From Methylomonas aurea (GTDB lineage Bacteria > Pseudomonadota > Gammaproteobacteria > Methylococcales > Methylomonadaceae): DNA of 64,000 nt. A model generated the notes under the pieces. The model did no database searches and was not told the DNA's origin. It was given only the letters and a program-made list of their open reading frames with translations. Numbering within the stretch: the stretch's first letter is position 1; the number at the start of each line of letters is the position of its first letter. Positions 56,740-64,000 of this stretch are shown in pieces. A program made the position numbers and the translations under genes. The stretch is taken from contig NZ_JANIBM010000021.1 in the NCBI RefSeq assembly GCF_024505045.1, forward strand, positions 1-64,000, read 5' to 3'.

Positions 56740-56772
56740 GCCGGCCTTGGCCGGCCCGTCTATCTTATTTAT
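56740..56772 (+). terminator. Hairpin after fbp
   Basis: GCCGGCC pairs with GGCCGGC around TT (about 56741-56756). The tract after it (CGTCTATCTTATTTAT) is T-rich but broken, so termination is probable rather than certain. Confidence 0.5.
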
Positions 56773-56789
56773 CGGAAATTTAATTTAAC

Positions 56790-57497
56790 GTGACGATTAA
56801 AAACCAAGTCAATTGCGCCAACTGCGGCCTGGACAATATTTGTTTGCCGCGCGGTCTGTCGCAGAGCGAGATCAACAATATCAGCCAGGTGGTCAGAGCC
56901 CGCAAGACCTTGCAACGCGGCGATTTCATTTACCGGGAAGGCGACAATTTTCGCGGCATTCTGGCGATCAAATCCGGCAGCGCCAAACTGGTGGCCAACG
57001 ACAGCCACGGCAACGAACATATTCTAAACATTCTGCTGCCTGGAGAACTGCTGGGATTCGACGGCCTGTCCGAGGATAAACACAGCTGTGCGGCGATAGC
57101 CCTGGAAACCATGAGTTTTTGTATATTGCCGGCCGACAACATGGACGACTTGTTCAAAAACGTGCCGAGTCTGACCAGGGAATTGTTTCGCCATACCGGC
57201 GAAAAAATGCTGGAGGACAAAAACCAGTTGGTGCTAAGCAAGCGTCCGGCCGACGAGCGCCTGGCCTACTTCTTAATCAGCCTGTCCGAACGTTTGAAAC
57301 GGCGCGGATTTTCCTCGTCCGAATTCAAGTTGTCGTTGACCCGCCAGGAAATCGGCAACCATCTCGGTTTGGCATTGGAAACCGTCAGCCGCCTGCTGAA
57401 AAAGTTTCAGGACGACGAACTGATCGTGGTGCAGAACCGTTTTATCGCGATCAAAAACCCGATCGGCCTGCGCAACATGCTGTTGCCTTTGGAATAA
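56790..57497 (+). CDS. fnr: FNR/Anr-type oxygen-sensing regulator
   Basis: The 235-residue protein (GTG start) has cysteines C9, C12 and C18 (CANCGLDNIC) and one in MSFCILP, matching the four [4Fe-4S] ligands of E. coli FNR. The cyclic-nucleotide-binding-like domain and the recognition helix LTRQEIGNHLGLALETVSRLLKKFQ follow; E and R of the ETVSR stretch recognise TTGAT-type sites. It should switch genes between aerobic and low-oxygen growth. Confidence 0.93.
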   Translation: MTIKNQVNCANCGLDNICLPRGLSQSEINNISQVVRARKTLQRGDFIYREGDNFRGILAIKSGSAKLVANDSHGNEHILNILLPGELLGFDGLSEDKHSCAAIALETMSFCILPADNMDDLFKNVPSLTRELFRHTGEKMLEDKNQLVLSKRPADERLAYFLISLSERLKRRGFSSSEFKLSLTRQEIGNHLGLALETVSRLLKKFQDDELIVVQNRFIAIKNPIGLRNMLLPLE

Positions 57498-57498
57498 A

Positions 57499-58263
57499 TC
57501 AGTTTTTGATGCCGATGCCTTTGTGCAATAAATACAGGCTCAGACTAGCCAACAGCAGAATAAAACCGGCCGTCATGGCAAATGCAATCTGAATTTGCAC
57601 GTCGCTGACGCCGATCATGCCGTAACGGAAGGCGTTGATCATATACAAAATCGGATTGCCCTGGGCGACCTTCTGCCAGATGCCGGGCAGCATTTCCACC
57701 GAGTAAAACACACCGCCCAAATAGCTGAGCGGCGTCAGGATGAAGTTCGGAATAATCGAAATATCGTCGAAACTGTCGGCGAACACGGCGTTGATAAAGC
57801 CGGCCAAGGCGAACAAGGTCGCCGTCAACACGAATACCGCTGCAACGATATCCCAATGCAAAATGCGGGTGTCGGTAAAAATCATCGAAATGGCGGCCAC
57901 GACCAAACCGACCAACACGCCGCGGGCAATGCCGCCGCAGACGTAGCCGGACAAAATCACGTAGTTTGGCACCGGCGCCACCAACAGTTCTTCGATGTGG
58001 CGCTGAAACTTGGTGGAATAGAACGAGGACACCACGTTCGAATAGGAATGACTGATCACCGACATCAGGATGATGCCCGGCACGATGTAATCCATATAGC
58101 GGATGCCATGCACCAAACCGATCCGGTCGCCGATCAGTTTACCGAAGATCAGAAAATACAATGCCGTGGTGATGGCCGGCGGTAGCAAGGTTTGCGGCCA
58201 GATCCGGGTGAAGCGGCGGATTTCCTTGATTAAGATGGTCGAAAAGGCCACGGAATAGTTCAT
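57499..58263 (-). CDS. ABC-2-type transporter permease (YadH-like)
   Basis: The 254-residue integral membrane protein has about six helices and the ABC-2 signature YSNVVSSFYSTKFQRHIEELLVAPVPNYVILSGYVCGGIARG. Its best match from memory is E. coli YadH. It overlaps the ATPase gene by 4 bp. The exported substrate is unknown. Confidence 0.88.
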   Translation of the reverse strand: MNYSVAFSTILIKEIRRFTRIWPQTLLPPAITTALYFLIFGKLIGDRIGLVHGIRYMDYIVPGIILMSVISHSYSNVVSSFYSTKFQRHIEELLVAPVPNYVILSGYVCGGIARGVLVGLVVAAISMIFTDTRILHWDIVAAVFVLTATLFALAGFINAVFADSFDDISIIPNFILTPLSYLGGVFYSVEMLPGIWQKVAQGNPILYMINAFRYGMIGVSDVQIQIAFAMTAGFILLLASLSLYLLHKGIGIKN

Positions 58264-59165
58264 TGCACCAAGTCCAGGAAAAGTTGTTCGAGACGGTTGG
58301 ATTTGTTACGCAGACTCAACACTTCGATCTGCCGGGCGGACAGCTCCTGAAACAATCGGTTTAAACCGAGGCTTTTCGGCACGGCGACCTCCAGGCAGCG
58401 TTCTGACACCAATTCGATCTGATAACCGGCAATCGCCGGTGCACCGGTCAGACTTCGCCCGACATCCAGTACGAAATGGTCGGTATGCATCCGCCCCAGT
58501 AATTGATGCATCGCCGATTTCTCGACGATTTCGCCGTTGTTGATGATGGCGATATTGCGGCACAGGCTTTCCGCCTCTTCCAGATAGTGGGTCGTCAGGA
58601 TGATGGTCGTACCCTGTTTGTTTACCTCCTGCATCATCTCCCACATCGACCGCCGGATCTCGATATCGACCCCGGCGGTCGGTTCGTCCAAAATCAACAG
58701 CCGCGGCGAATGCACCATCGCCCGCGCGATCATCAAGCGCCGTTTCATACCGCCCGACAACCGCCGAGACACCGTATCGCGCTTGTCCCACAATTCGACC
58801 TGGCGCAAACATTGCTCCGTGCGCTGCTTCGCCAGCTTGCGCGGAATACCGTAATAACCGGCTTGGTTCAAAACCACGCTAAAACAGGTTTCGAATTGGT
58901 TGAAATTGATTTCCTGCGGTACCGCACCGATGCAGGTTTTAGCCGCGACCCGGTCAGTATCCAGATCGTGGTCGAAGACTCTGACCTTACCGCTGGTTTT
59001 ATTGACCAGAGAACTGATGATGCCGATCAACGTGGATTTGCCGGCGCCGTTGGGGCCGAGTAACGCGAAAAAATCACCGCACTCGACTTCCAAGTCCACA
59101 CCCTTCAAGGCCTCGAAGCCGTTGCCATACGTTTTTTTTAAGTTTTGAATGGATAAAGCCGTCAT
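58260..59165 (-). CDS. ABC transporter ATP-binding protein (YadG-like)
   Basis: I take the ATG at 59165 (301 residues). It has Walker A GPNGAGKSTLIG, signature RRLSGGMKRRLMIARAMVHSP, Walker B LLILDEPTAGVDIE and the switch histidine LTTHYLEEAE. It drives the adjacent ABC-2 permease. Confidence 0.92.
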   Translation of the reverse strand: MTALSIQNLKKTYGNGFEALKGVDLEVECGDFFALLGPNGAGKSTLIGIISSLVNKTSGKVRVFDHDLDTDRVAAKTCIGAVPQEINFNQFETCFSVVLNQAGYYGIPRKLAKQRTEQCLRQVELWDKRDTVSRRLSGGMKRRLMIARAMVHSPRLLILDEPTAGVDIEIRRSMWEMMQEVNKQGTTIILTTHYLEEAESLCRNIAIINNGEIVEKSAMHQLLGRMHTDHFVLDVGRSLTGAPAIAGYQIELVSERCLEVAVPKSLGLNRLFQELSARQIEVLSLRNKSNRLEQLFLDLVQ

Positions 59166-59284
59166 GCACTGGTTTATAATGGCCGTCGTCAATGGCTGGC
59201 AACTGTTGGGAACAGTCGCGCCAGTTAAGCTGCGGAATTCTATCAGACTCCGCCTTTCCCCGTAGTCCGAACAGGAACAGACTC

Positions 59285-60787
59285 GTGCCCCAGCAAATAC
59301 CGACCAGCGTCGCCGCGGTCGATCTTGGCTCCAATAGTTTCCACATGATCATTTGCAGTTTGCACGACGGAAAGCTGCAAACCCTGGACCGATTGAAAGA
59401 AATGGTGCGCCTGGCGGCGGGATTGGACTCGCAAAAGTATCTGGATCAGGCCACGCAAGAACGGGCGCTGGCCTGCCTGGAACGCTTCGGTCAACGCATT
59501 CGCAATTTTCCGCCGAACAGCGTCGCAATCGTCGGCACCAATACCTTACGTATCGCCAAGAACGCGCAACAGTTCATCAAAAAGGCGGAAAAGGCGTTGG
59601 GTCATCCGATTCATATTATTTCCGGCATCGAAGAAGCCCGTTTGATCTACCAGGGCGTGGCCCACAGCCTGGCCAGCAATGCCAACAACCGCTTCGTGAT
59701 GGATATCGGCGGCAGCAGTACCGAATACATCATCGGCCGCAACGATGTCGCCCATACCAAGGAAAGCCTGAACATGGGTTGCGTCACGGTCAGCCAACTT
59801 TTTTTTAAAAACGGCGAGATCAACAAGAAAGCGTTCCGCAAAGCCACGTTGTTTGCCGAACAGCATTTGGAACCCTTCCAAAATACCTTCAACTCCCAAA
59901 ATTGGGATGAAGCGATCGGCGCCTCCGGCAGTTTGAAAGCAATCAGTAACGTGCTGCAAACCTCGGGTTGGAGCAACAACGGCATCACGATGGCCGGCAT
60001 GGAGCAACTGGTCGCCCAGCTATTGAAGCTGGATAAGGTCGAGCAGATCAATTTTCCGGCATTGAGCATCGAGCGCCGCCCGGTCTTTATCGGCGCGGTC
60101 GCAATCGTCTATGCGACGTTCAAGACCTTGAATATCGAACAGATGACCGTGTCCGACGGCGCGTTGCGCGAGGGTCTGGTTCAGGACCTGCTGGGCCGCA
60201 TCTATAACGACGACATTCGTTCGCAAACCAGCAAAACCATTGCCGAGCGCTACCACACCGACCAGAGCCATAGCGAGCAATTGAAGGATACTTTGCGCTA
60301 CATCGCAAGACAATTGGACGTCCACCCCTGTTTCCACGACAACCCGACCAGCCTGCAATTTTTGGAATGGGCGGCGGAACTGCACGAGATCGGTTTCGAA
60401 ATTGCCCACAGCCAATACCACAAACACAGTGCTTACATTCTGGAAAACGGCGATCTAGCCGGATTTTCCAAACAAGACCAGTTACTGCTGTCGATATTGG
60501 TGCGCAGCCATCGGAAAAAGTTGCGCTTGGAGCGTTTTGCCGATTTGCCGGCGCCGTGGCGGCAAAACGCGCCTATCATGGCCATCGTGTTTCGACTGGC
60601 CACACTGTTACACCGCAACCGCCATAGCCAACGCGCCGATTTCAAAATCGATATCGACGGCAACAACATCAAACTCGCGTTTCCGGAAGGCTGGCTGGAA
60701 CAAGCACCGCTGACCTACGCCGACTTGAAAAAAGAGATGCACTATCTGGAAGACGCGAATTTCGAGTTGATCATCGATCAATGCTGA
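59285..60787 (+). CDS. ppx: Exopolyphosphatase (Ppx/GppA family)
   Basis: I take the GTG at 59285, behind AGGA, which yields 500 residues and places TSVAAVDLGSNSFHMI near the N-terminus as in E. coli Ppx; an ATG at 59192 would add 31 atypical residues. VMDIGGSSTEYIIGR is the second phosphate-binding motif and the C-terminal half is the HD-like domain. It degrades polyphosphate or pppGpp. It overlaps the next gene by 7 bp. Confidence 0.92.
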   Translation: MPQQIPTSVAAVDLGSNSFHMIICSLHDGKLQTLDRLKEMVRLAAGLDSQKYLDQATQERALACLERFGQRIRNFPPNSVAIVGTNTLRIAKNAQQFIKKAEKALGHPIHIISGIEEARLIYQGVAHSLASNANNRFVMDIGGSSTEYIIGRNDVAHTKESLNMGCVTVSQLFFKNGEINKKAFRKATLFAEQHLEPFQNTFNSQNWDEAIGASGSLKAISNVLQTSGWSNNGITMAGMEQLVAQLLKLDKVEQINFPALSIERRPVFIGAVAIVYATFKTLNIEQMTVSDGALREGLVQDLLGRIYNDDIRSQTSKTIAERYHTDQSHSEQLKDTLRYIARQLDVHPCFHDNPTSLQFLEWAAELHEIGFEIAHSQYHKHSAYILENGDLAGFSKQDQLLLSILVRSHRKKLRLERFADLPAPWRQNAPIMAIVFRLATLLHRNRHSQRADFKIDIDGNNIKLAFPEGWLEQAPLTYADLKKEMHYLEDANFELIIDQC

Positions 60788-62019
60788 AGGCTTTGTTATT
60801 CGCGCTGTTCTCTACCGCAGCGCTATTGGCAGTACTATTACTATTCGCGATCGACGACTCGCCGTTGCCCAGTCTGAATCAGGGCTTGACGCGCGAGGAC
60901 ATTCAACGGGCTAAACAGTTGCTGCACGTACGTCCGGAAGAACGGAGCCAATTGAAAACCGTCTATCTCGACCAGAAGGATTTGAATATCGCCGTCAGCT
61001 ATTTGCTGGACCATTTCGTCGAAAACACCACCCAAGTCCATTTCGGCCAAGACCGAATCGACTGCCAAATTGCCGTGTTCGTACCGGAAAGCCTGCTCGG
61101 GCACTACCTGGATTTCAGTTTCAGCGTGCGGCAAGTAAACGACACCATCCGCTTGAAATCATTCAAGGTCGGCGAGATCTCGATTCCGGATCCGGCGGCA
61201 AACCTGGTAATTCCGGCCTTGGTCCGCTATACGCCGCTGAATGACTACTGGCAGGTTCTGGCCCAGTATGTCAAGGACGTGCGCATCGGTCCGCAAACCT
61301 TGGAAATCAGTTATTTGGGTTCGATTGTCGATGCCGCCAAACAGTTGGTAATTCGAAAACACGCCGAATATCCCAACCTGCATCTGTACCAGCAGCAAAT
61401 CAACGAAATCGTCGGCCGGCACGATCCGAATTGGCGTCTGTCCTTAATCGATTTATTACAGCCTTTATTCGCGGTCGCCTACCAAAATACCCCCGAAGCT
61501 GACGCCATCCAGGAAAACCGGGCCATCATCATCGCCGTGGCCAGTTATATCTACAAGCGCGACTTGCGCCGCTACTTGCCGTTGGGCTTGGTATACAGCA
61601 AGGAATACCCGGTTTTTGCCTACAAACGCGTCGATATTCCGCAACATTTCATCGCTTCGGCTTTATTAGCCGCGGTCGACTCGTCGTTATTGGTCGAGAA
61701 AATGGGCGTCGATAAGGAGTTGGGCGACGCGCGGCAAGGCAGCGGTTTCAGTTTTATCGACTTATCCGCCGATATGGCCGGGAGTCGCTTCGGCCGAATG
61801 GCTATTGCCTCCCAGACCCAAGCTCGGCTGTTACAAAAATTAATGGCCGAAACCAAAGACTATTCGGCGATTGTCCCCGATGTGCAAGACCTGCCGGAAC
61901 ATATGGACGAAGCGGATTTTAAACAGCGTTTCGAAAATGTCGGCAGCAAGCGTTACAAAGAAATTATCGCGGAAATCGACAAAAGGCTGGACACCTTGCC
62001 GCTTTACCAACCGCAGTGA
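60781..62019 (+). CDS. Conserved membrane-anchored protein
   Basis: The 412-residue product has one N-terminal anchor (LLFALFSTAALLAVLLLFAI), then a long soluble region with repeated strand-helix patterns (LNIAVSYLLDHFVENTTQVHF, RQVNDTIRLKSFKVGEISIP). I do not recognise a catalytic motif. It is coupled to ppx and may be its periplasmic partner. The family is unknown to me. Confidence 0.7.
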   Translation: MLKALLFALFSTAALLAVLLLFAIDDSPLPSLNQGLTREDIQRAKQLLHVRPEERSQLKTVYLDQKDLNIAVSYLLDHFVENTTQVHFGQDRIDCQIAVFVPESLLGHYLDFSFSVRQVNDTIRLKSFKVGEISIPDPAANLVIPALVRYTPLNDYWQVLAQYVKDVRIGPQTLEISYLGSIVDAAKQLVIRKHAEYPNLHLYQQQINEIVGRHDPNWRLSLIDLLQPLFAVAYQNTPEADAIQENRAIIIAVASYIYKRDLRRYLPLGLVYSKEYPVFAYKRVDIPQHFIASALLAAVDSSLLVEKMGVDKELGDARQGSGFSFIDLSADMAGSRFGRMAIASQTQARLLQKLMAETKDYSAIVPDVQDLPEHMDEADFKQRFENVGSKRYKEIIAEIDKRLDTLPLYQPQ

Positions 62020-62080
62020 AGTGTAAGAACCGGATCCCACCGCAGCAGTGAGGCCGGTTAAATACAGGATGACTTGAGGC

Positions 62081-62220
62081 AACCTCTAAAAATTGCACTT
62101 CGACAAATTCAGTGCGAACGGCAGCCCTTACTAAATCTGAGCATTATCCGTTCGTGCCAAGCCTTTCGGCTGTGATCAGGAGAGCCTTGTCGAAGCGTGA
62201 ACGGATAATTTTTAGAGGTT
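62081..62220. repeat. 140-bp MITE-like inverted repeat element
   Basis: AACCTCTAAAAATT (62081-62094) and AATTTTTAGAGGTT (62207-62220) are perfect 14-bp ends. Inside, ATTATCCGTTC (62143-62153) pairs with GAACGGATAAT (62198-62208), and CTTCGACAA (62098-62106) with TTGTCGAAG (62188-62196). It lies in the convergent gap between the 60781 gene and rpoS and could end both transcripts. Confidence 0.7.
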
Positions 62221-62228
62221 CCCTTGAT

Positions 62229-63209
62229 TTAACTGAAGATGGACTCGAAAGAATAGCCGCTGCTTTCCAGGATTTCCTTTAGCCGTTTCAAACCGTCCAT
62301 CTGGATTTGCCGGACCCGTTCGCGGGTTACTCCCAATTCCAGCGCGACTTGCTCCAGCGTGGCGTTTTCGAAACCGCACAAGCCGTAGCGCCGGCAAATC
62401 ACCTCACGTTGCTTCTCCGCCAATTGGTACACCCAATAGGTGACGTTGTTTTGGATGAAATCGTCTTGCAGTATTTCCGCAGGGTTGCGGCTTTCTTCCT
62501 CGGATATGGTTTCCAGCAGCGGCTTATCGAAATCTTTACCGAAAGAAACGTCGACCGAAGTAACCCGTTCGTTCAATTTCAGCATTTTACTGACGGTTTT
62601 CGCCGGTTTGTCCAGATGCTTGGCAATCTCGTCGACTGTCGGTTCGTGGTCAAGCTGTTGCGCCAGATTCCGTTGCGCTTTCAGATAAATATTCATCTCC
62701 TTGACGATGTGGATCGGCAAGCGGATCGTCCGGGTTTGATTCATGATCGCCCGTTCGATGGTTTGTCTGATCCACCAAGTGGCATAGGTGGAAAAGCGGA
62801 AGCCGCGGTCGGGATCGAATTTTTCCACCGCCCTGATCAAGCCCAGGTTGCCCTCCTCGATCAAATCAAGCAAGGGCAAGCCTCGGTTCAAATAGCGGCG
62901 GGAAATCTTTACCACCAGGCGCAAATTGCTTTCAATCATGATTTTGCGCGCTTGCGGGTCACCCTGCTGGGTACGCTTGCCGTATATTTTTTCTTCGTCG
63001 GCAGTCAATAACTGGGATTTGCTGAGTTCGTTAAGGTAGGCGCGAGTCGCATCGAACCCACTGTCGCTCTGCGTATCGCTGCTTTCTATGTCTGCAAGTT
63101 TGAACGTTTCGTTAGGATCGACTTCAACAACTTCGTCCTCCACATCCTCAAAAGAAATAAAATCCGGAATGTCCATATCTTTTATTACATCTAAAGTTTC
63201 TTCCATCAT
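62229..63209 (-). CDS. rpoS: Stationary-phase sigma factor RpoS
   Basis: The ATG at 63209 (326 residues; 63206 also possible) follows a GGGAG. An acidic N-terminus leads sigma regions 1.2 to 4: [84 protein letters not shown], and [21 protein letters not shown]. It resembles RpoS rather than RpoD in length. Control by leader RNA cannot be judged; 63246-63659 shows no recognised motif apart from a short hairpin near 63628-63652. Confidence 0.92.
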   Translation of the reverse strand: MMEETLDVIKDMDIPDFISFEDVEDEVVEVDPNETFKLADIESSDTQSDSGFDATRAYLNELSKSQLLTADEEKIYGKRTQQGDPQARKIMIESNLRLVVKISRRYLNRGLPLLDLIEEGNLGLIRAVEKFDPDRGFRFSTYATWWIRQTIERAIMNQTRTIRLPIHIVKEMNIYLKAQRNLAQQLDHEPTVDEIAKHLDKPAKTVSKMLKLNERVTSVDVSFGKDFDKPLLETISEEESRNPAEILQDDFIQNNVTYWVYQLAEKQREVICRRYGLCGFENATLEQVALELGVTRERVRQIQMDGLKRLKEILESSGYSFESIFS

Positions 63210-63659
63210 GATTAATCTCCCAGGTATTTTGGCTTGCCGATTCAATTATTTTTTATTATCCAGCCGGATAACCGTTTTTCCTTTTTAACCTCAGTGATGC
63301 CTTAGGCTCGAAGCGCACTGTTTTCGTTGGGTAACTGACCTGAAAACCCGAAGCATCAAGTGGCCGGCGATGCATTATTGTTGTAGGGTTGATTCGGCCA
63401 CTAACCTTAACGGCGAGTCGCAGTATAACTTTAAAATATTCGTCTTATAAATTGAATTCCTTGCTTTTTTTGCGGTACATGTCTCTTTTTTTAATTTTCT
63501 TTTAATCCCGTACTGCATTCGCGTTTTCCAGTGCAGAAGACACTGAACCGGCAAAAACTAGAGCCTTCACCAAAATACCGGAAGCAGATAGCGATGGATC
63601 CACACTAGCCAAACGACAATAACTGCACCCTCGGAAACAATTGCGCGAGGGTAGGCCAG

Positions 63660-64000
63660 TTAGCCGCCGAGGAGGATTTTCTTCGCTTGATTGATTTGTG
63701 CGGCCAAATAATCCGAGCCTCCGCGATCGGGATGCATTTTGGAAATCAAGCTACGGTGGGCGGCGACAATTTCTTGCTCGGTGGCCCCAGGTTTCAGGCC
63801 GAGTATTTGCAAAGCCTGGTCCCGGGTCATATCCGGTCCGGGGGCGCGGGGCGACTGGCGGCGGCCGTCCGGGCTTTCCCTGAATAGCCGCCAAAGCCGG
63901 TGCAGTTGCGGCGCATAATTTATTAGCGCCGGCATCATTCTGGCGATAAACGCCAGCAGCACGCCGGCCAACGCCACCAATCCATTCAGTTTTCCGGTCA
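63660..64000 (-). CDS. DnaJ-domain membrane protein (5' end outside window)
   Basis: A frame with no stop runs from 63660 to the right edge; an internal TTG at 63980 gives 106 residues, but the gene may start beyond the window. One membrane helix (VALAGVLLAFIARMM) precedes a J domain with ALQILGLKPGATEQEIVAAHRSLISKMHPDRGGSDYLAAQINQAKKIL. The HPD motif activates Hsp70 ATPase. It looks like a TIM14/DjlA-type J protein. Confidence 0.85.
   Translation of the reverse strand, partial: TGKLNGLVALAGVLLAFIARMMPALINYAPQLHRLWRLFRESPDGRRQSPRAPGPDMTRDQALQILGLKPGATEQEIVAAHRSLISKMHPDRGGSDYLAAQINQAKKILLGG

Overview
The window reads as chromosome from a gammaproteobacterium. Its FNR, RpoS, exopolyphosphatase, class I fructose-bisphosphatase and YadGH-like ABC exporter all look gammaproteobacterial, and the translated REP-type palindromes recall methanotrophs of the order Methylococcales. 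That last point is an inference from memory. No rRNA, tRNA or CRISPR array was found.

About 0-46.5 kb is a dense defence and mobile island. At the left edge (1-2127, minus) is the N-terminal part of an Avs-like STAND NTPase with an apparent nuclease domain. Next (2.7-15.3 kb) comes a MORC/Z1-type restriction system: a CapW/BrxR-like WYL regulator, a full-length RpoD-like sigma factor fused to ankyrin repeats, a GHKL ATPase, a Z1 helicase, a PD-(D/E)XK protein, an AIPR protein and Vsr, facing a convergent cytosine methyltransferase with its own XRE regulator. An IS630-family element sits just outside that regulator's 27-bp palindromic operator. From 16.5 to 20.1 kb lies an AlpA-DUF927 islet preceded by a cluster of hairpins. 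From 20.1 to 24.8 kb are a hipBA toxin-antitoxin pair and a two-gene unit carrying a TOTE-type primase-helicase. A 93-bp repeat and a 15-bp core then precede a HelD-like helicase with an inserted nuclease-like domain, and an AT-rich YobI-type NTPase gene. A small RAYT with REP palindromes and a LysR/EthD/membrane protein/esterase cluster follow.

A second hipBA pair (35.7-37.3 kb) with the same three operators is followed by a second copy of the 93-bp repeat and 15-bp core. The type I restriction system (37.9-46.5 kb, minus) is a mosaic: hsdM, then an orphan antitoxin-like gene, a RAYT and a duplicated 3' end of hsdM, then hsdS, fic and hsdR. Both hsdM and hsdR carry short palindromic repeats inserted in frame.

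From about 46.9 kb the content becomes housekeeping: a 50-residue membrane peptide, a YdhR-like protein, a methyltransferase, a MoxR-DUF58-DUF4129 operon with an upstream membrane protein, an EVE protein, a FliK-like protein, fbp, fnr, a YadGH-like ABC exporter, ppx, a conserved membrane protein, rpoS and a DnaJ-domain protein cut by the right edge. The island appears to have been built by repeated insertion between short repeats. Its regulators (WYL, XRE, HipB, Fic) each have a visible palindromic site next to them.
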